From Mucilaginibacter gracilis (lineage in GTDB: Bacteria; Bacteroidota; Bacteroidia; Sphingobacteriales; Sphingobacteriaceae), in contig NZ_RBKU01000001.1 in NCBI RefSeq assembly GCF_003633615.1, forward strand, positions 3,720,001 through 3,784,000: 64,000 bases of DNA. The letters run 5' to 3'. Made by a program: the position numbers and the translations under genes. Position 1 is the stretch's first letter. Each line of letters opens with the position of its first letter. The notes beneath the pieces were generated by a model, which saw nothing but the letters and a program-made list of their open reading frames with translations, made no database searches and was not told where the DNA came from. Below, in pieces: positions 37,956 through 46,292 of this stretch.

Positions 37956-38619
37956 ACACCTGGAATGCTACGGGCTGCAAGCTGCGTGCCTTAAAGCTGT
38001 AACTTAGGGTATCTTCAAACCCTTCAACGCCGCTTAAATCAGTCCAGTCGGTAACATACAGCGACTTAATGCCCAAATCCTCAAACAAAATGCACGATAC
38101 CACATCAAACACATCATCAATTTCAAAGAACTGCCTCAATTGCTTTACCTGACGGGTTGGGTAAAGGTGGTTTTCCATATCTACGATGATGCCTTTCAGT
38201 TCAATCTCGTATGATCGTTTGGAGAAATTCTCCACCACTTCACCCTCGCCCCGGTCGGGCTTTGTGGTATTGATAACCTTTTCCCTGGAAGTGGTTATCA
38301 TGGGCGGGGCCACAAAAACAGACGAGTCGGCACTGGTTATGCTATAATTAAAGTTGCCGAACTGTATTTCAAAATCGCCGCATTTAAGTGCCAGGTCGGC
38401 AAAGCAAAAGTTAGATGTTGAGTAAGGCGTTGGCGCGGTAAACGGGTTTTTATTGCTTGCGCTTCCGCTTTGTTTGGGCATCGAAAATTGATGTAAAAGC
38501 CTATTCTTAGCGGATGCCTCTACCGTGCCGATACCTACATTTGACAGCAAATGAAATTTTGAAGCAACCGCGCCAAAAGCAGCCTGATAGCGCGGTAATA
38601 AATCAATTTTAAACTTCAT
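37945..38619 (-). CDS. Tail/baseplate protein (DUF6046-like)
   Basis: 224 residues. The C-terminal half (E-I-E-L-K-G-I-I-V-D, Y-P-T-R-Q-V-K-Q-L-R, F-E-D-L-G-I) resembles a domain found in Bacteroidota Mu-like phages that I recall as DUF6046. It sits where Mu has gp43, between chaperones and hub. Its ATG overlaps the stop of the frameshift product. Confidence 0.6.
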   Translation of the reverse strand: MKFKIDLLPRYQAAFGAVASKFHLLSNVGIGTVEASAKNRLLHQFSMPKQSGSASNKNPFTAPTPYSTSNFCFADLALKCGDFEIQFGNFNYSITSADSSVFVAPPMITTSREKVINTTKPDRGEGEVVENFSKRSYEIELKGIIVDMENHLYPTRQVKQLRQFFEIDDVFDVVSCILFEDLGIKSLYVTDWTDLSGVEGFEDTLSYSFKARSLQPVAFQVYGK

Positions 38620-39151
38620 TTCTTTTCCTTAACACCTAATATGCCCTTTTCGGCCAGCCACTCTAACCGCCTGATATTCTCAATCCAATCATCATCACTC
38701 AATTCCCAGGGGCGCGTTTCCTTAAAATGGAACTGCATTAATGCGTCCTGTTTTCTATAGTAATCTTCACCCGGCACATCCTGGATGGCCGGGCAAAGGT
38801 CAATTAGTTTTTTAGGATGGCTCTCCTTATAGGGATTAGCTGGGCGCAGGCATCAAAGGCACCGGCGAATAAACCGGCATTGGCTTTAACCTCATCTTTA
38901 CGGGTTAAAAAGCAACCGTTTATCATAATTTCTTTAGCCTTGTCGGGATTCTTGTCCGACCATTTTTCAAACTCGCCTAATACCTTTCTATCAGGTGCTT
39001 TAAGCACCGCCCCTAAAAAGGCATCGCCATTATCGTCTAATGGTAATTCGCATTTCATCACCTGGTCTTTACCCCAAAGTAATTTCCAGTCTTCAATTTG
39101 CGCATCTGTTGTACCGTAGTGCATCAGTGTATTGGTTTCTTTTTTATCCAC
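38616..39151 (-). CDS. Tail assembly chaperone, -1 frameshift product (G-T type)
   Basis: A 178-residue fusion predicted from a -1 shift at 38807-38813. The shifted frame continues for 63 codons (starts LIDLCPAIQD, ends GVKEKK) and stops at 38616, overlapping the next ATG by ATGA. Its content (Y-Y-R-K-Q, W-E-L-S-D-D-D-W) reads as real protein. Lambda G/GT and Mu gp41/42 use the same strategy to make two chaperones for the tape measure protein. Confidence 0.8.
38770..38793 (-). promoter_or_regulatory. Stem-loop downstream of the slippery site
   Basis: In the transcript CCCGGC pairs with GCCGGG around a 12-base loop, 13 bases after the slippery heptamer. It may stimulate frameshifting; the spacing is a little long. 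Confidence 0.4.
38804..39151 (-). CDS. Tail assembly chaperone, unshifted product (G type)
   Basis: 115 residues, read without frameshift. Position between the tube gene and the hub genes, and the frameshift at its end, identify it as the G-like chaperone. It is acidic and helical, and coats the tape measure protein before tube polymerisation. It ends in A-I-L-K-N. Confidence 0.75.
   Translation of the reverse strand: MDKKETNTLMHYGTTDAQIEDWKLLWGKDQVMKCELPLDDNGDAFLGAVLKAPDRKVLGEFEKWSDKNPDKAKEIMINGCFLTRKDEVKANAGLFAGAFDACAQLIPIRRAILKN
38807..38813 (-). other. -1 ribosomal frameshift slippery heptamer A_AAA_AAC
   Basis: The zero frame reads CTA AAA AAC TAA, so the heptamer is in the canonical X_XXY_YYZ register right before the stop codon. 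A shift at this point continues in an open frame of 63 codons. Confidence 0.8.
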
Positions 39152-39178
39152 TTTTTAATTGGTTTTAGTTATGGTTTA

Positions 39179-39192
39179 GCCCCATAAGGGGC
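39179..39192 (-). other. Hairpin between tube and chaperone genes
   Basis: GCCCC and GGGGC around a 4-base loop, no U-run. It may act as an attenuator or RNA stability element after the abundant tube message. Confidence 0.35.
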
Positions 39193-39201
39193 GTTAATTA
39201 C

Positions 39202-39624
39202 TTATGCGTTATTGTAGGAAATACCAAGTACAAACATATCGTACTTGAATTTTAAGCCCATTTCGCCCGATATTTCGCGGCCCTGGTTCTGAAACTTACA
39301 GGTAATGGTATCGTTAACGATAGCGTTAAACTCGTTTACAAAACTTACGTTGATGGGGAAGGGTGGTATCGCCATCAGGTCGCCATTTGGCGCGATGGAT
39401 TCAAATTGAATACCCTCGGTCATGGCTATGGTTAACGAACACTCGTAAGCCTTTTTTCCCCGGCTCCAGGTTACCGGCTCATTACTGCCTAAAGCGTAAT
39501 TTAATTGATGATCCTGTTTAGTGTTGTAAGAAATATCTTCAACCTCGTATGCAATTGCACCAAGTATATCAACATTCACATCGCCCCCATCGTAGGCCTT
39601 ACCGTCTTTTCTTATTGTTGACAT
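39202..39624 (-). CDS. Tail tube protein
   Basis: 140 residues, the size of Mu-type tube proteins, with an N-terminal strand and D-G-G-D-V motif and beta-rich content. It directly follows the sheath gene, overlapping by one base, and precedes the chaperones: the standard myovirus order. Confidence 0.8.
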   Translation of the reverse strand: MSTIRKDGKAYDGGDVNVDILGAIAYEVEDISYNTKQDHQLNYALGSNEPVTWSRGKKAYECSLTIAMTEGIQFESIAPNGDLMAIPPFPINVSFVNEFNAIVNDTITCKFQNQGREISGEMGLKFKYDMFVLGISYNNA

Positions 39625-40895
39625 TAGCTTAGTGTTGATTTGATGTTTACTACTCCGTTAATTTGCGCTATCGTGCCTTCGGGTACCCAGTTGAAGCTTA
39701 CGCCAAGCGTTTTAGTGCCTGATAATAGGTTGCTGTTCCGGTCTACTTTCACATTACCGCCGCTTATAATACCTGCATCTGAAAGGCCCTTAAACACATC
39801 GTTGCCTAAATCTTCCAGGGCTTTAATTCGGCCAATAGGCAGAAGGCCCGTAGCGGTGTCAACCTGTTGTACCGAGTTTACTTTGGGTAAATACACATCG
39901 CGCAGGGCGCGGCGTATCTTGGCGTTTGTGCAGCTTAGGCTTATGCTGCTTTCGTTCAGGTTGCCATCTGCATCCTCAATTACGGGCGCACAAACGGGGT
40001 CGCCGCTAAAGCGGAAACCGCTTACCGATTCGCTTTGATAATCCCAGGCTAAGGAGTATCCTTTGTTAGCCCACTGGCTTAAATCGGCCTCTATATCGCT
40101 CGTTTTAATGTGGCTTGATATACCGGCTGTTAACCACTTGCCTTTTTTAACATCGGTTAAATTAACCGCGCCTACTTCGCCGGGGTTCTCGTTCACCTGC
40201 CTACCGGCCAGTGCGCCCATCAGCGTACCTATATCGGCAAACTTTTTACCTATAGCATCCTGCGTATCGGCAAAGTCCCAATCCTGGGCAATGGCTAAGG
40301 TTACCTGTGGGTATTGTACCGCCAGGCTATTGACTACTAAGGCCGTTAAATCTAACGCAGCGGCAGAGGCAACCGATAAGCCCCGGCATTCCAAAATGGT
40401 ATGCACCGGGCGAAAGGTTGCATCTGTCCAGTCTGCAAAGGCTTGCATGGGAGCTATCGCACTGCGTATAGCTGTTTCCATACCATCCAACTGCACAGGT
40501 GCATAATCAGACGGCGGGTTCCATGCCAAACCAAATTTTTTAATTGCGCCTTTGGCATCGGCAATCATTTTTTGCGCGTACGTTGCGCCCAGGGCGGCAA
40601 CCGGCAGCACGGTTTGCGGGTAAAGCATGAGGTATAAAATCACGCCCTCACCGGCCATACGATAAAACTCGGTAATGTGCCTGTAAACACGTACCGCATT
40701 AGTGGTGTCATAAGCGGCGTTAATACCAACAGCTTCGGCATCGCTCACACCTGTAAGCTTTTTGGTTACGCCCAAGGCTAAACCCGTAGGGGCTACCCCG
40801 GTTGAAGCCAGGATAGCCGAAATACCATCGGTTGAGTTTACAACATCGGCCCCTACGGTGCCTTTGCCTATATATACTCCGTCTCTTTTATTCAT
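39624..40895 (-). CDS. Tail sheath protein (DUF2586-like)
   Basis: 423 residues. The sequence and size fit the contractile sheath of Bacteroidota Mu-like phages: an N-terminal arm, a central Ala-rich alpha/beta domain, and a C-terminal section with T-L-G-V-S-F-N-W-V-P-E-G-T-I. It makes the phage a myovirus. It overlaps the upstream gene by one base. Confidence 0.8.
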   Translation of the reverse strand: MNKRDGVYIGKGTVGADVVNSTDGISAILASTGVAPTGLALGVTKKLTGVSDAEAVGINAAYDTTNAVRVYRHITEFYRMAGEGVILYLMLYPQTVLPVAALGATYAQKMIADAKGAIKKFGLAWNPPSDYAPVQLDGMETAIRSAIAPMQAFADWTDATFRPVHTILECRGLSVASAAALDLTALVVNSLAVQYPQVTLAIAQDWDFADTQDAIGKKFADIGTLMGALAGRQVNENPGEVGAVNLTDVKKGKWLTAGISSHIKTSDIEADLSQWANKGYSLAWDYQSESVSGFRFSGDPVCAPVIEDADGNLNESSISLSCTNAKIRRALRDVYLPKVNSVQQVDTATGLLPIGRIKALEDLGNDVFKGLSDAGIISGGNVKVDRNSNLLSGTKTLGVSFNWVPEGTIAQINGVVNIKSTLS

Positions 40896-41296
40896 TATAA
40901 AGTGTGGGTTTTAACACGCGATACATCGCCGCCCTCGCTTAAAACGGCGCGATCTAAAGCGGTAAAATATTCCTGGTTAGAATTTTCAAACAAGGTGTCA
41001 ACGCCGTGATCGTCCATCAACTGGTAAATCAAAGCCATATCCGAATCAATGGCCGCAAAGCGTTCGTTAGCCTCGGCTTCCTTTTCCTGGTCGGCAATTA
41101 TTGCCGCCTCTGCATCTGTCTGCACCTGGTCTTTGTGTTCCTGCTCGTTGGCTGCTTTAGCCGCTATGGCCGCTTTTAATGTTAAAGCATCTGCGGCAGC
41201 TTCGGCCTTGTTACTGGCGGTTAACGACTTATTAGGGTCAACCACAGCCGGGATACCTTGTCCCGGCTGTGGGGTTACAACTTTCTTTGCTCCCAT
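40895..41296 (-). CDS. Hypothetical head-tail region protein
   Basis: 133 residues. Ala/Glu-rich helical middle (about 28-90, coiled coil-like) with a Pro/Gly N-terminus. Not recognised. It lies between major capsid and sheath, so a connector or head-completion role is possible. Confidence 0.6.
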   Translation of the reverse strand: MGAKKVVTPQPGQGIPAVVDPNKSLTASNKAEAAADALTLKAAIAAKAANEQEHKDQVQTDAEAAIIADQEKEAEANERFAAIDSDMALIYQLMDDHGVDTLFENSNQEYFTALDRAVLSEGGDVSRVKTHTL

Positions 41297-41303
41297 GTTG
41301 CGG

Positions 41304-42407
41304 TTATGCTGCGGCTGAAACTATCGCACCGATGCATTGTTGCTTTTTAGGCAGCACGATGAAATAGTGACGGAAATTGATTAAATTCTCCTGTGTTAAC
41401 GGGCTAATGGCCGCTTCGCTAAAGTACATTTTGGTTGTACCGGTAGCCTTAAACATCCGGCTTGGCAAAAAGAACACCGAAGCCTCGTTATGCGTACCCG
41501 CCACCGGCAAAGAACCGAAAGCTAATTTTGCCTTAGTGCTGATGTTAAAGTAAGGGCAGTTAACGTATTCGTAAATATCAAAACCCTTAGTTTTTGAAAT
41601 GATACCCTCGGTGTAGTTGGTATACTGATCCTGAAATTTTTGATCCAGGGATAGTAAGTCACCAATATGGTCGTTACACAACACCAGGCGACGACCTTTT
41701 TTAGGCACTTTCAATTTATCCAGTGCGGTTTTAAAGTTAACCAGGTCAATCATGGTTAAGCGTTTACGGCCTGTGCCGTCATCTGCGCCGGTTGTCATCA
41801 ATACCGGGGTGTTGGCAGTATTACCCGCCGGTGCTAAAGCGTGTATAGCCTTATTAAACTTATCGTTCATAATGGCATCGCCGTGCTGTTCGCGCTTTAA
41901 AGCAATCTTATCATAACTGATAGAGTAAAGCTCATCATCCGTTATCCTGGTGGCTAAGGTTTGGTATTTATCCAGGCTAATGGTAATGTCACCATCGCCC
42001 AGGTTTTGCACGGCAATAGGGTAAGTAGTATTGTTTATCAGCACGTCCGGGTTAACGCCAACATCAACCAGGTGAATAACGTTCTTATCGGCGTACTGCG
42101 AATAGTCGGAAATACCATCTAAAAAGGTACCGTCTTCCCACTCGTTAAACTGCTTAACCAGTTCGCCCGTCCAAACCTCAACATACACACCGGCCATAGC
42201 AATAGCGCGTGGCATACTATGGCGAAACCGATAAGCCAGGGCGAAAAAGGCCAGGCCGGCAGCGGCACCAATTAAAGGCACACCGCCAACTATCATAGCG
42301 CAAAACACGCCAAAAAGCATGGTAATTGCACCCATAAACGCCCGTGTGATAAGAGGCGTATAATAAACCAAAAGGCGTAAAACCTTCCTTAAAAAAAATC
42401 TATTCAT
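41304..42407 (-). CDS. Major capsid protein with N-terminal hydrophobic segments
   Basis: 367 residues. From about residue 70 it reads as a Mu-like major head protein (V-H-L-V-D-V-G-V-N-P-D-V-L-I-N-N-T-T-Y-P, then I-S-L-D-K-Y-Q-T and I-T-D-D-E-L-Y-S-I-S-Y-D-K). Residues of about 12-62 form two strongly hydrophobic helices preceded by a basic start, odd for a capsid subunit. They may be removed by the upstream ClpP-like protease, or direct assembly to the membrane. Confidence 0.8.
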   Translation of the reverse strand: MNRFFLRKVLRLLVYYTPLITRAFMGAITMLFGVFCAMIVGGVPLIGAAAGLAFFALAYRFRHSMPRAIAMAGVYVEVWTGELVKQFNEWEDGTFLDGISDYSQYADKNVIHLVDVGVNPDVLINNTTYPIAVQNLGDGDITISLDKYQTLATRITDDELYSISYDKIALKREQHGDAIMNDKFNKAIHALAPAGNTANTPVLMTTGADDGTGRKRLTMIDLVNFKTALDKLKVPKKGRRLVLCNDHIGDLLSLDQKFQDQYTNYTEGIISKTKGFDIYEYVNCPYFNISTKAKLAFGSLPVAGTHNEASVFFLPSRMFKATGTTKMYFSEAAISPLTQENLINFRHYFIVLPKKQQCIGAIVSAAA

Positions 42408-42448
42408 CTATTTTTAAAAATTAAAATGTTTATTTCTGATCGGTGCGC

Positions 42449-42904
42449 TTATTTTTCCGCGCCCGGTGTTTTACCGTATTTGGCGGTGTACAACTTTTTA
42501 AATGTTGCAGGGTCGGTTTTTTCAAGGGCTACCAGGGCTTTAGGGTTTTCCTTTTGGTACTTATCCCAGTCCCAACCTGCCGTGCCGGTATCGTCCTTTG
42601 GTTGCGCCTGAAAGCTTTTAAGCACATCGGTAATGGCCGCGTAAGGCTTATGTTCGCCTATAATGCTTTTTAAAGTTGCCACGCCCAGGGATTTACCAAC
42701 GGCTTTGTAGCTTGCCTTTGCAGTTGGCGTAACATCCGGGCCTAAAGCCTCCACCATCGCATCAATAACCTCATCGGCTGTTTTGGTTGCACTGTCGGTA
42801 ATACTTTTAACATGCGCCTCTAAAGCAGCTTCTACCTGCTCATCCGTACTATCAGCCGTTACACCGGTCAAATTGTACTTATCAATAGTTCTTTGTTTAT
42901 CCAT
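42449..42904 (-). CDS. Possible nested scaffold protein
   Basis: An in-frame internal ATG (M215, MDKQRTIDKY) after a Lys/Pro/Asn linker would give a 151-residue acidic helical protein, the C-terminal half of the protease. Mu encodes its scaffold Z inside protease gene I this way. An AAAAAGACG precedes the ATG; initiation is not provable here. Confidence 0.5.
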   Translation of the reverse strand: MDKQRTIDKYNLTGVTADSTDEQVEAALEAHVKSITDSATKTADEVIDAMVEALGPDVTPTAKASYKAVGKSLGVATLKSIIGEHKPYAAITDVLKSFQAQPKDDTGTAGWDWDKYQKENPKALVALEKTDPATFKKLYTAKYGKTPGAEK

Positions 42905-43546
42905 CGTCTTTTTATTGTTGGGTTTGGGGGCTTCAAGTGATGCCTTGAAGCGGTTAAAAACAGCTTTAGCCCCGAGCGTTGCAACCGCCTCAACGGTCAA
43001 CGGCTCTGGGGCATCTGTAGCGACTGGTACGATTTCATCAACAAGTCCCTCTGCCAGGCATTCACCGGCATCTATCCAATGATCTTGTCCGTCCAACCAT
43101 TTAGCTGTATATGTTGCATCCTTGCGGGTACGCGTACCCAGGTCAATTGCAAATTGACCCTGCATGGATTGTAAAAGTTTTGCTGTTGATAAGTGAGCCT
43201 CGGCGTTACCATCGCAAAAACCGCTCGGCGTGTGTATCATCACAAACCCGTTTGAAACGATTGATATTTTGCGTGCCTTGAGCATCAATATTGCCGCCAT
43301 ACTTGCGCACACCCCAACGATTAAAATATCTATTGGGAAAGGTGAGTTTTCAATAGTGTTGGCTATCATGTTGCCATCAAACACAACACCGCCATAGCAG
43401 TGAAATTTAATAAGTGCTTCGCTTGCGCCGCGTTGCACCAGGTCATCAATTAGCAATTGAAAAGCAGGGCCGTTAAAGTCACAATCTCCAACGTAAGCGT
43501 ATATCCAAACCGTAGCCTTATCGGCCTGCATCTCAATTTTTACCAC
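42449..43546 (-). CDS. ClpP-like prohead protease with scaffold domain
   Basis: 365 residues. The N-terminal 195 are a ClpP/SppA-type serine protease with S82 in G-V-C-A-S-M-A-A and H105 in V-M-I-H-T-P-S-G. A linker follows, then a helical acidic scaffold region (215-365). It would process the head shell in the maturing prohead. First gene of the leftward late operon. Confidence 0.85.
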   Translation of the reverse strand: MVKIEMQADKATVWIYAYVGDCDFNGPAFQLLIDDLVQRGASEALIKFHCYGGVVFDGNMIANTIENSPFPIDILIVGVCASMAAILMLKARKISIVSNGFVMIHTPSGFCDGNAEAHLSTAKLLQSMQGQFAIDLGTRTRKDATYTAKWLDGQDHWIDAGECLAEGLVDEIVPVATDAPEPLTVEAVATLGAKAVFNRFKASLEAPKPNNKKTMDKQRTIDKYNLTGVTADSTDEQVEAALEAHVKSITDSATKTADEVIDAMVEALGPDVTPTAKASYKAVGKSLGVATLKSIIGEHKPYAAITDVLKSFQAQPKDDTGTAGWDWDKYQKENPKALVALEKTDPATFKKLYTAKYGKTPGAEK

Positions 43547-43739
43547 TTAAAAAACCAATTAAAATTTAACCATGAAAACATCATTTAGTACACCATTCGT
43601 GCTGTTAATGGCACAAGTGTAGGGCAGCAAAAAGGCCTTTCAAAACTTCCGTCCGGTGTGTAGACTAAACCGTCCGGACACCTGACACCGCCGCTTTAAA
43701 ACTTGTTTTTTGCTACACTTTTGGCCTAAATACGTGTGT
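43547..43739. promoter_or_regulatory. Divergent late control region
   Basis: Between the leftward capsid and rightward terminase operons. Direct repeats CCGTCCGG at 43649-43656 and 43670-43677 are 21 bp apart, two helix turns. Outside them the motif CTACACTTnTG occurs once per direction: + at 43713-43723, - at 43612-43622, each after a T-rich TTTTTGCT. This looks like two divergent late promoters with a shared activator site. A 16-codon ORF at 43572-43622 is probably chance. Confidence 0.5.
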
Positions 43740-44276
43740 ATGGCAAAAAAGAAAGAGCGTTCGATAGCCCGGAATTACTATGTGGATTTAGGAAAGACGG
43801 CCAAAGAGATTGCGGAATTAATTGATGTTTCGGAACAGACTTTAAGCAAGTGGATAAACGACCCGGAGGAGAACTGGAAAGAGCAGCGCAATGCAAAAGT
43901 TAGCAATGCTGAGGTAGGTGTAGAAAACATAAACCAGTTGATAAACGGCTTATGCGAGGATAGGATAAACCTTGCCGCACAATTAAAAAAAGCCGAGAGC
44001 GAGTTAGAAAAGACTACGGATATAGTTGAAAAGAACCTGATTGTAAACACCATTCAACAGATCAGAAAAAACCTCGCATCTATCGATAATGGCGTAATCA
44101 TGTGGAACAAAACACGCTCAGGCCTCCAAAAAGAAAGCAAAATATCATTCCCGGAATACATGAAGGTTATGGAGGAGATTTTTATGGCCCTAAGACTATG
44201 GAACGAAAAATTTTATCTCCAAACCATTGACTTTCAGGAACAGCATTTAAACAAAGTGGCAAGCCGGTACAATTAA
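43740..44276 (+). CDS. Terminase small subunit-like (Mu gp27 position)
   Basis: 178 residues from ATG at 43740 (MAKKKERS); the in-frame ATG 30 bases earlier overlaps the promoter motif. Residues 15-45 form a helix-turn-helix (K-T-A-K-E-I-A-E-L-I-D-V-S-E-Q-T-L-S-K-W), then a coiled-coil. It should recognise phage DNA for packaging. Stop and next start share TAATG. Confidence 0.8.
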   Translation: MAKKKERSIARNYYVDLGKTAKEIAELIDVSEQTLSKWINDPEENWKEQRNAKVSNAEVGVENINQLINGLCEDRINLAAQLKKAESELEKTTDIVEKNLIVNTIQQIRKNLASIDNGVIMWNKTRSGLQKESKISFPEYMKVMEEIFMALRLWNEKFYLQTIDFQEQHLNKVASRYN

Positions 44277-45817
44277 TGAAAAGGTTTGACAAAGAAGTAC
44301 AAGAGGCTTACCGGGCCAAGCTTGAAATGATACGCAACGGGGCGGCGGCAAACCCTTGGGAAACCGCTGCCGAAGCTGCCGAACGGAAAACCTACTTAAA
44401 AGGTAACCCCGCCGCAATGGTTGAATATTACCTAAAAGAGTATGCCAGTGCCGAGTGCGCGGAGTTTCAATTACAGTTAGCCGAAATGGTTAAGCTAAAC
44501 CCTACCATTAAAGCCCTGGTTCGTTGGGGCCGGGGCCTGGCTAAATCCGTGTGGTGTGATCTTATTATACCACTATGGTTATGGATAAACGATGATATAT
44601 TTTACATGGTTTTGGTTGGCAACAACTATGATAAGGCATGTATTTTATTGAGCGACTTGCAAGCCGAGTTTGAAGCCAACCCGCGCATTATACATGATTA
44701 CGGGCAACAGATCAGCAAAGGCGACTGGACTAAAGGTTACTTCCGTACCAAAAACGGTTTTGTGGCTAAAGCCCTGGGCATGGGCCAGAGCCCACGGGGT
44801 TTAAGGCTTAGGAGCCGCCGCCCGGATTATATTGTTTGTGATGATTTGGAAGACAGGGAAACCGCCAAAAACCCGAAACGCCAAAAGGAAATTGTTAAAT
44901 GGATTGAGCAGGATTTATTGCCAACGATGGACGGGCCGCGCCGCCGCTACCTGCACCCTAACAACGACTTTGCCCCGGTAACCATCCAAAACATGTTGGA
45001 GAAACTCCACATTACCGGTAAGAAAAAACCCAAGTGGTGGCTGCAACGCGTAAACGCTTACGACCCGATAACCTATAAACCGGCATGGGCAAGTAAGTAC
45101 ACGCCCGAATATTACCAGGAAGTTGAGGAAGAGTTAGGCACCATTGCCGCCAACGCCGAATACAATAATGACGGTGTAATTGAGGGCGATATTTTTAAAT
45201 CGGAAATGATTGAATGGGCGAAACGGCCCGATTTAGACCACTTTGAGGTTTTGGCAGGTGTGTGGGATGTGGCTTACTCAGGCAACAACGATTTTAATGC
45301 GGTGCCAGTTTGGGGGTTGCATGGCCGCGATCTGTGGAAGGTAAAACAATTCTGCAAGCAATCCGAAATGTCGGCACCAATTGCTTTCATGTATGAGTAT
45401 AGCGAAAAGGCGGCGCAAAGCGGTGCCGAGGTTGTTTGGATGGTTGAAAAGCAATTTTGGGAAAAGCCGGTTGAGGATGCCCTGGAAGATATGGAGGAGG
45501 AATATGGCTACTCGCTAAACATCCGGGTGATTGAACGCTCACGAATGGATAAGTATTTGAGAATACTCACCATGCACCCGCTTTATCAGCGCAAGCGCAT
45601 CAAATATTCACAATCAGAAAGGTATGATAACGATATGACTGTGGCTAACGCCCAGCTATTCGGTATTGAACCGGGCTACAACAGCCATGATGATGCACCC
45701 GATGCCGACGAAATGACCATACACGAATTACAAACCATAATGCGGGTGGAGCGAACCGATAAAACAAGGGTAACAAGCAGGAAGAAATTAATTAGCAAAC
45801 AAAAGAACAGGTATTAA
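44276..45817 (+). CDS. Terminase large subunit (Mu gp28-like)
   Basis: 513-residue packaging ATPase-nuclease. Walker A-like W-G-R-G-L-A-K-S lies at 84-91, Walker B Y-I-V-C-D-D-L-E-D near 178-186, and the RNase H-like nuclease starts with G-V-W-D-V-A-Y-S-G-N-N-D-F. It translocates DNA into the head and cuts headful lengths. Confidence 0.9.
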   Translation: MKRFDKEVQEAYRAKLEMIRNGAAANPWETAAEAAERKTYLKGNPAAMVEYYLKEYASAECAEFQLQLAEMVKLNPTIKALVRWGRGLAKSVWCDLIIPLWLWINDDIFYMVLVGNNYDKACILLSDLQAEFEANPRIIHDYGQQISKGDWTKGYFRTKNGFVAKALGMGQSPRGLRLRSRRPDYIVCDDLEDRETAKNPKRQKEIVKWIEQDLLPTMDGPRRRYLHPNNDFAPVTIQNMLEKLHITGKKKPKWWLQRVNAYDPITYKPAWASKYTPEYYQEVEEELGTIAANAEYNNDGVIEGDIFKSEMIEWAKRPDLDHFEVLAGVWDVAYSGNNDFNAVPVWGLHGRDLWKVKQFCKQSEMSAPIAFMYEYSEKAAQSGAEVVWMVEKQFWEKPVEDALEDMEEEYGYSLNIRVIERSRMDKYLRILTMHPLYQRKRIKYSQSERYDNDMTVANAQLFGIEPGYNSHDDAPDADEMTIHELQTIMRVERTDKTRVTSRKKLISKQKNRY

Positions 45818-45818
45818 C

Positions 45819-46253
45819 ATGGCAGGATTTATACAAGATAATGATTACACGCTTTCGACCAGGGAGGAAATTTTAGACTTACTGGACGGAACTGAAGACA
45901 AAACAAAATTAGCACTGGCTGAGCGAACCGCTATCAGTCAAATGAAAAAAAAGTTAGCCAAACGATATGATATGGACGTCATGTTTGCACCCGCTGTGGA
46001 CGGCCAGCCCGATTTACGCGATCCGTTCATTGTAATGACAGTAATTGACATTATGCTTTACCACTTGTGGACGGGCGTAGCGGCGGGTAAAATTCCCGAA
46101 ACCCGGTCGGCCAGGTATAACGATGCTTTGGAGTGGATGAAAAGCGATGGTAAGGGCGAGGGCGGCGGCGGAGATATGCCCGAAAAAACCGCCGAAGATT
46201 ACCCGGCAGACTTCCGTATTGTATCGCGCCGTCCTAACAACAATAAATATTAA
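45819..46253 (+). CDS. Mu gp36-like protein (DUF1320)
   Basis: 144 residues. Pattern matches the gp36 family of head-tail connectors: N-terminal F-I-Q-D-N-D-Y, helical centre with A-I-S-Q-M-K-K-K-L-A-K-R-Y-D and I-D-I-M-L-Y-H-L. In Mu it follows the major head gene; here it lies between terminase and portal. Confidence 0.75.
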   Translation: MAGFIQDNDYTLSTREEILDLLDGTEDKTKLALAERTAISQMKKKLAKRYDMDVMFAPAVDGQPDLRDPFIVMTVIDIMLYHLWTGVAAGKIPETRSARYNDALEWMKSDGKGEGGGGDMPEKTAEDYPADFRIVSRRPNNNKY

Positions 46254-46292
46254 CAAACAACCCGTTTAAGCCCCGTTTAAAATCAATTATTA

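Noticed and set aside
43572..43622. 16-codon ORF in the late control region
   Set aside because: No coupling to a downstream gene and its end overlaps the leftward promoter motif; probably chance.
43710..43739. Earlier start for the terminase small subunit
   Set aside because: It would put the first ten codons over the predicted late promoter motif; the ATG at 43740 begins a clean MAKKKERS opening.
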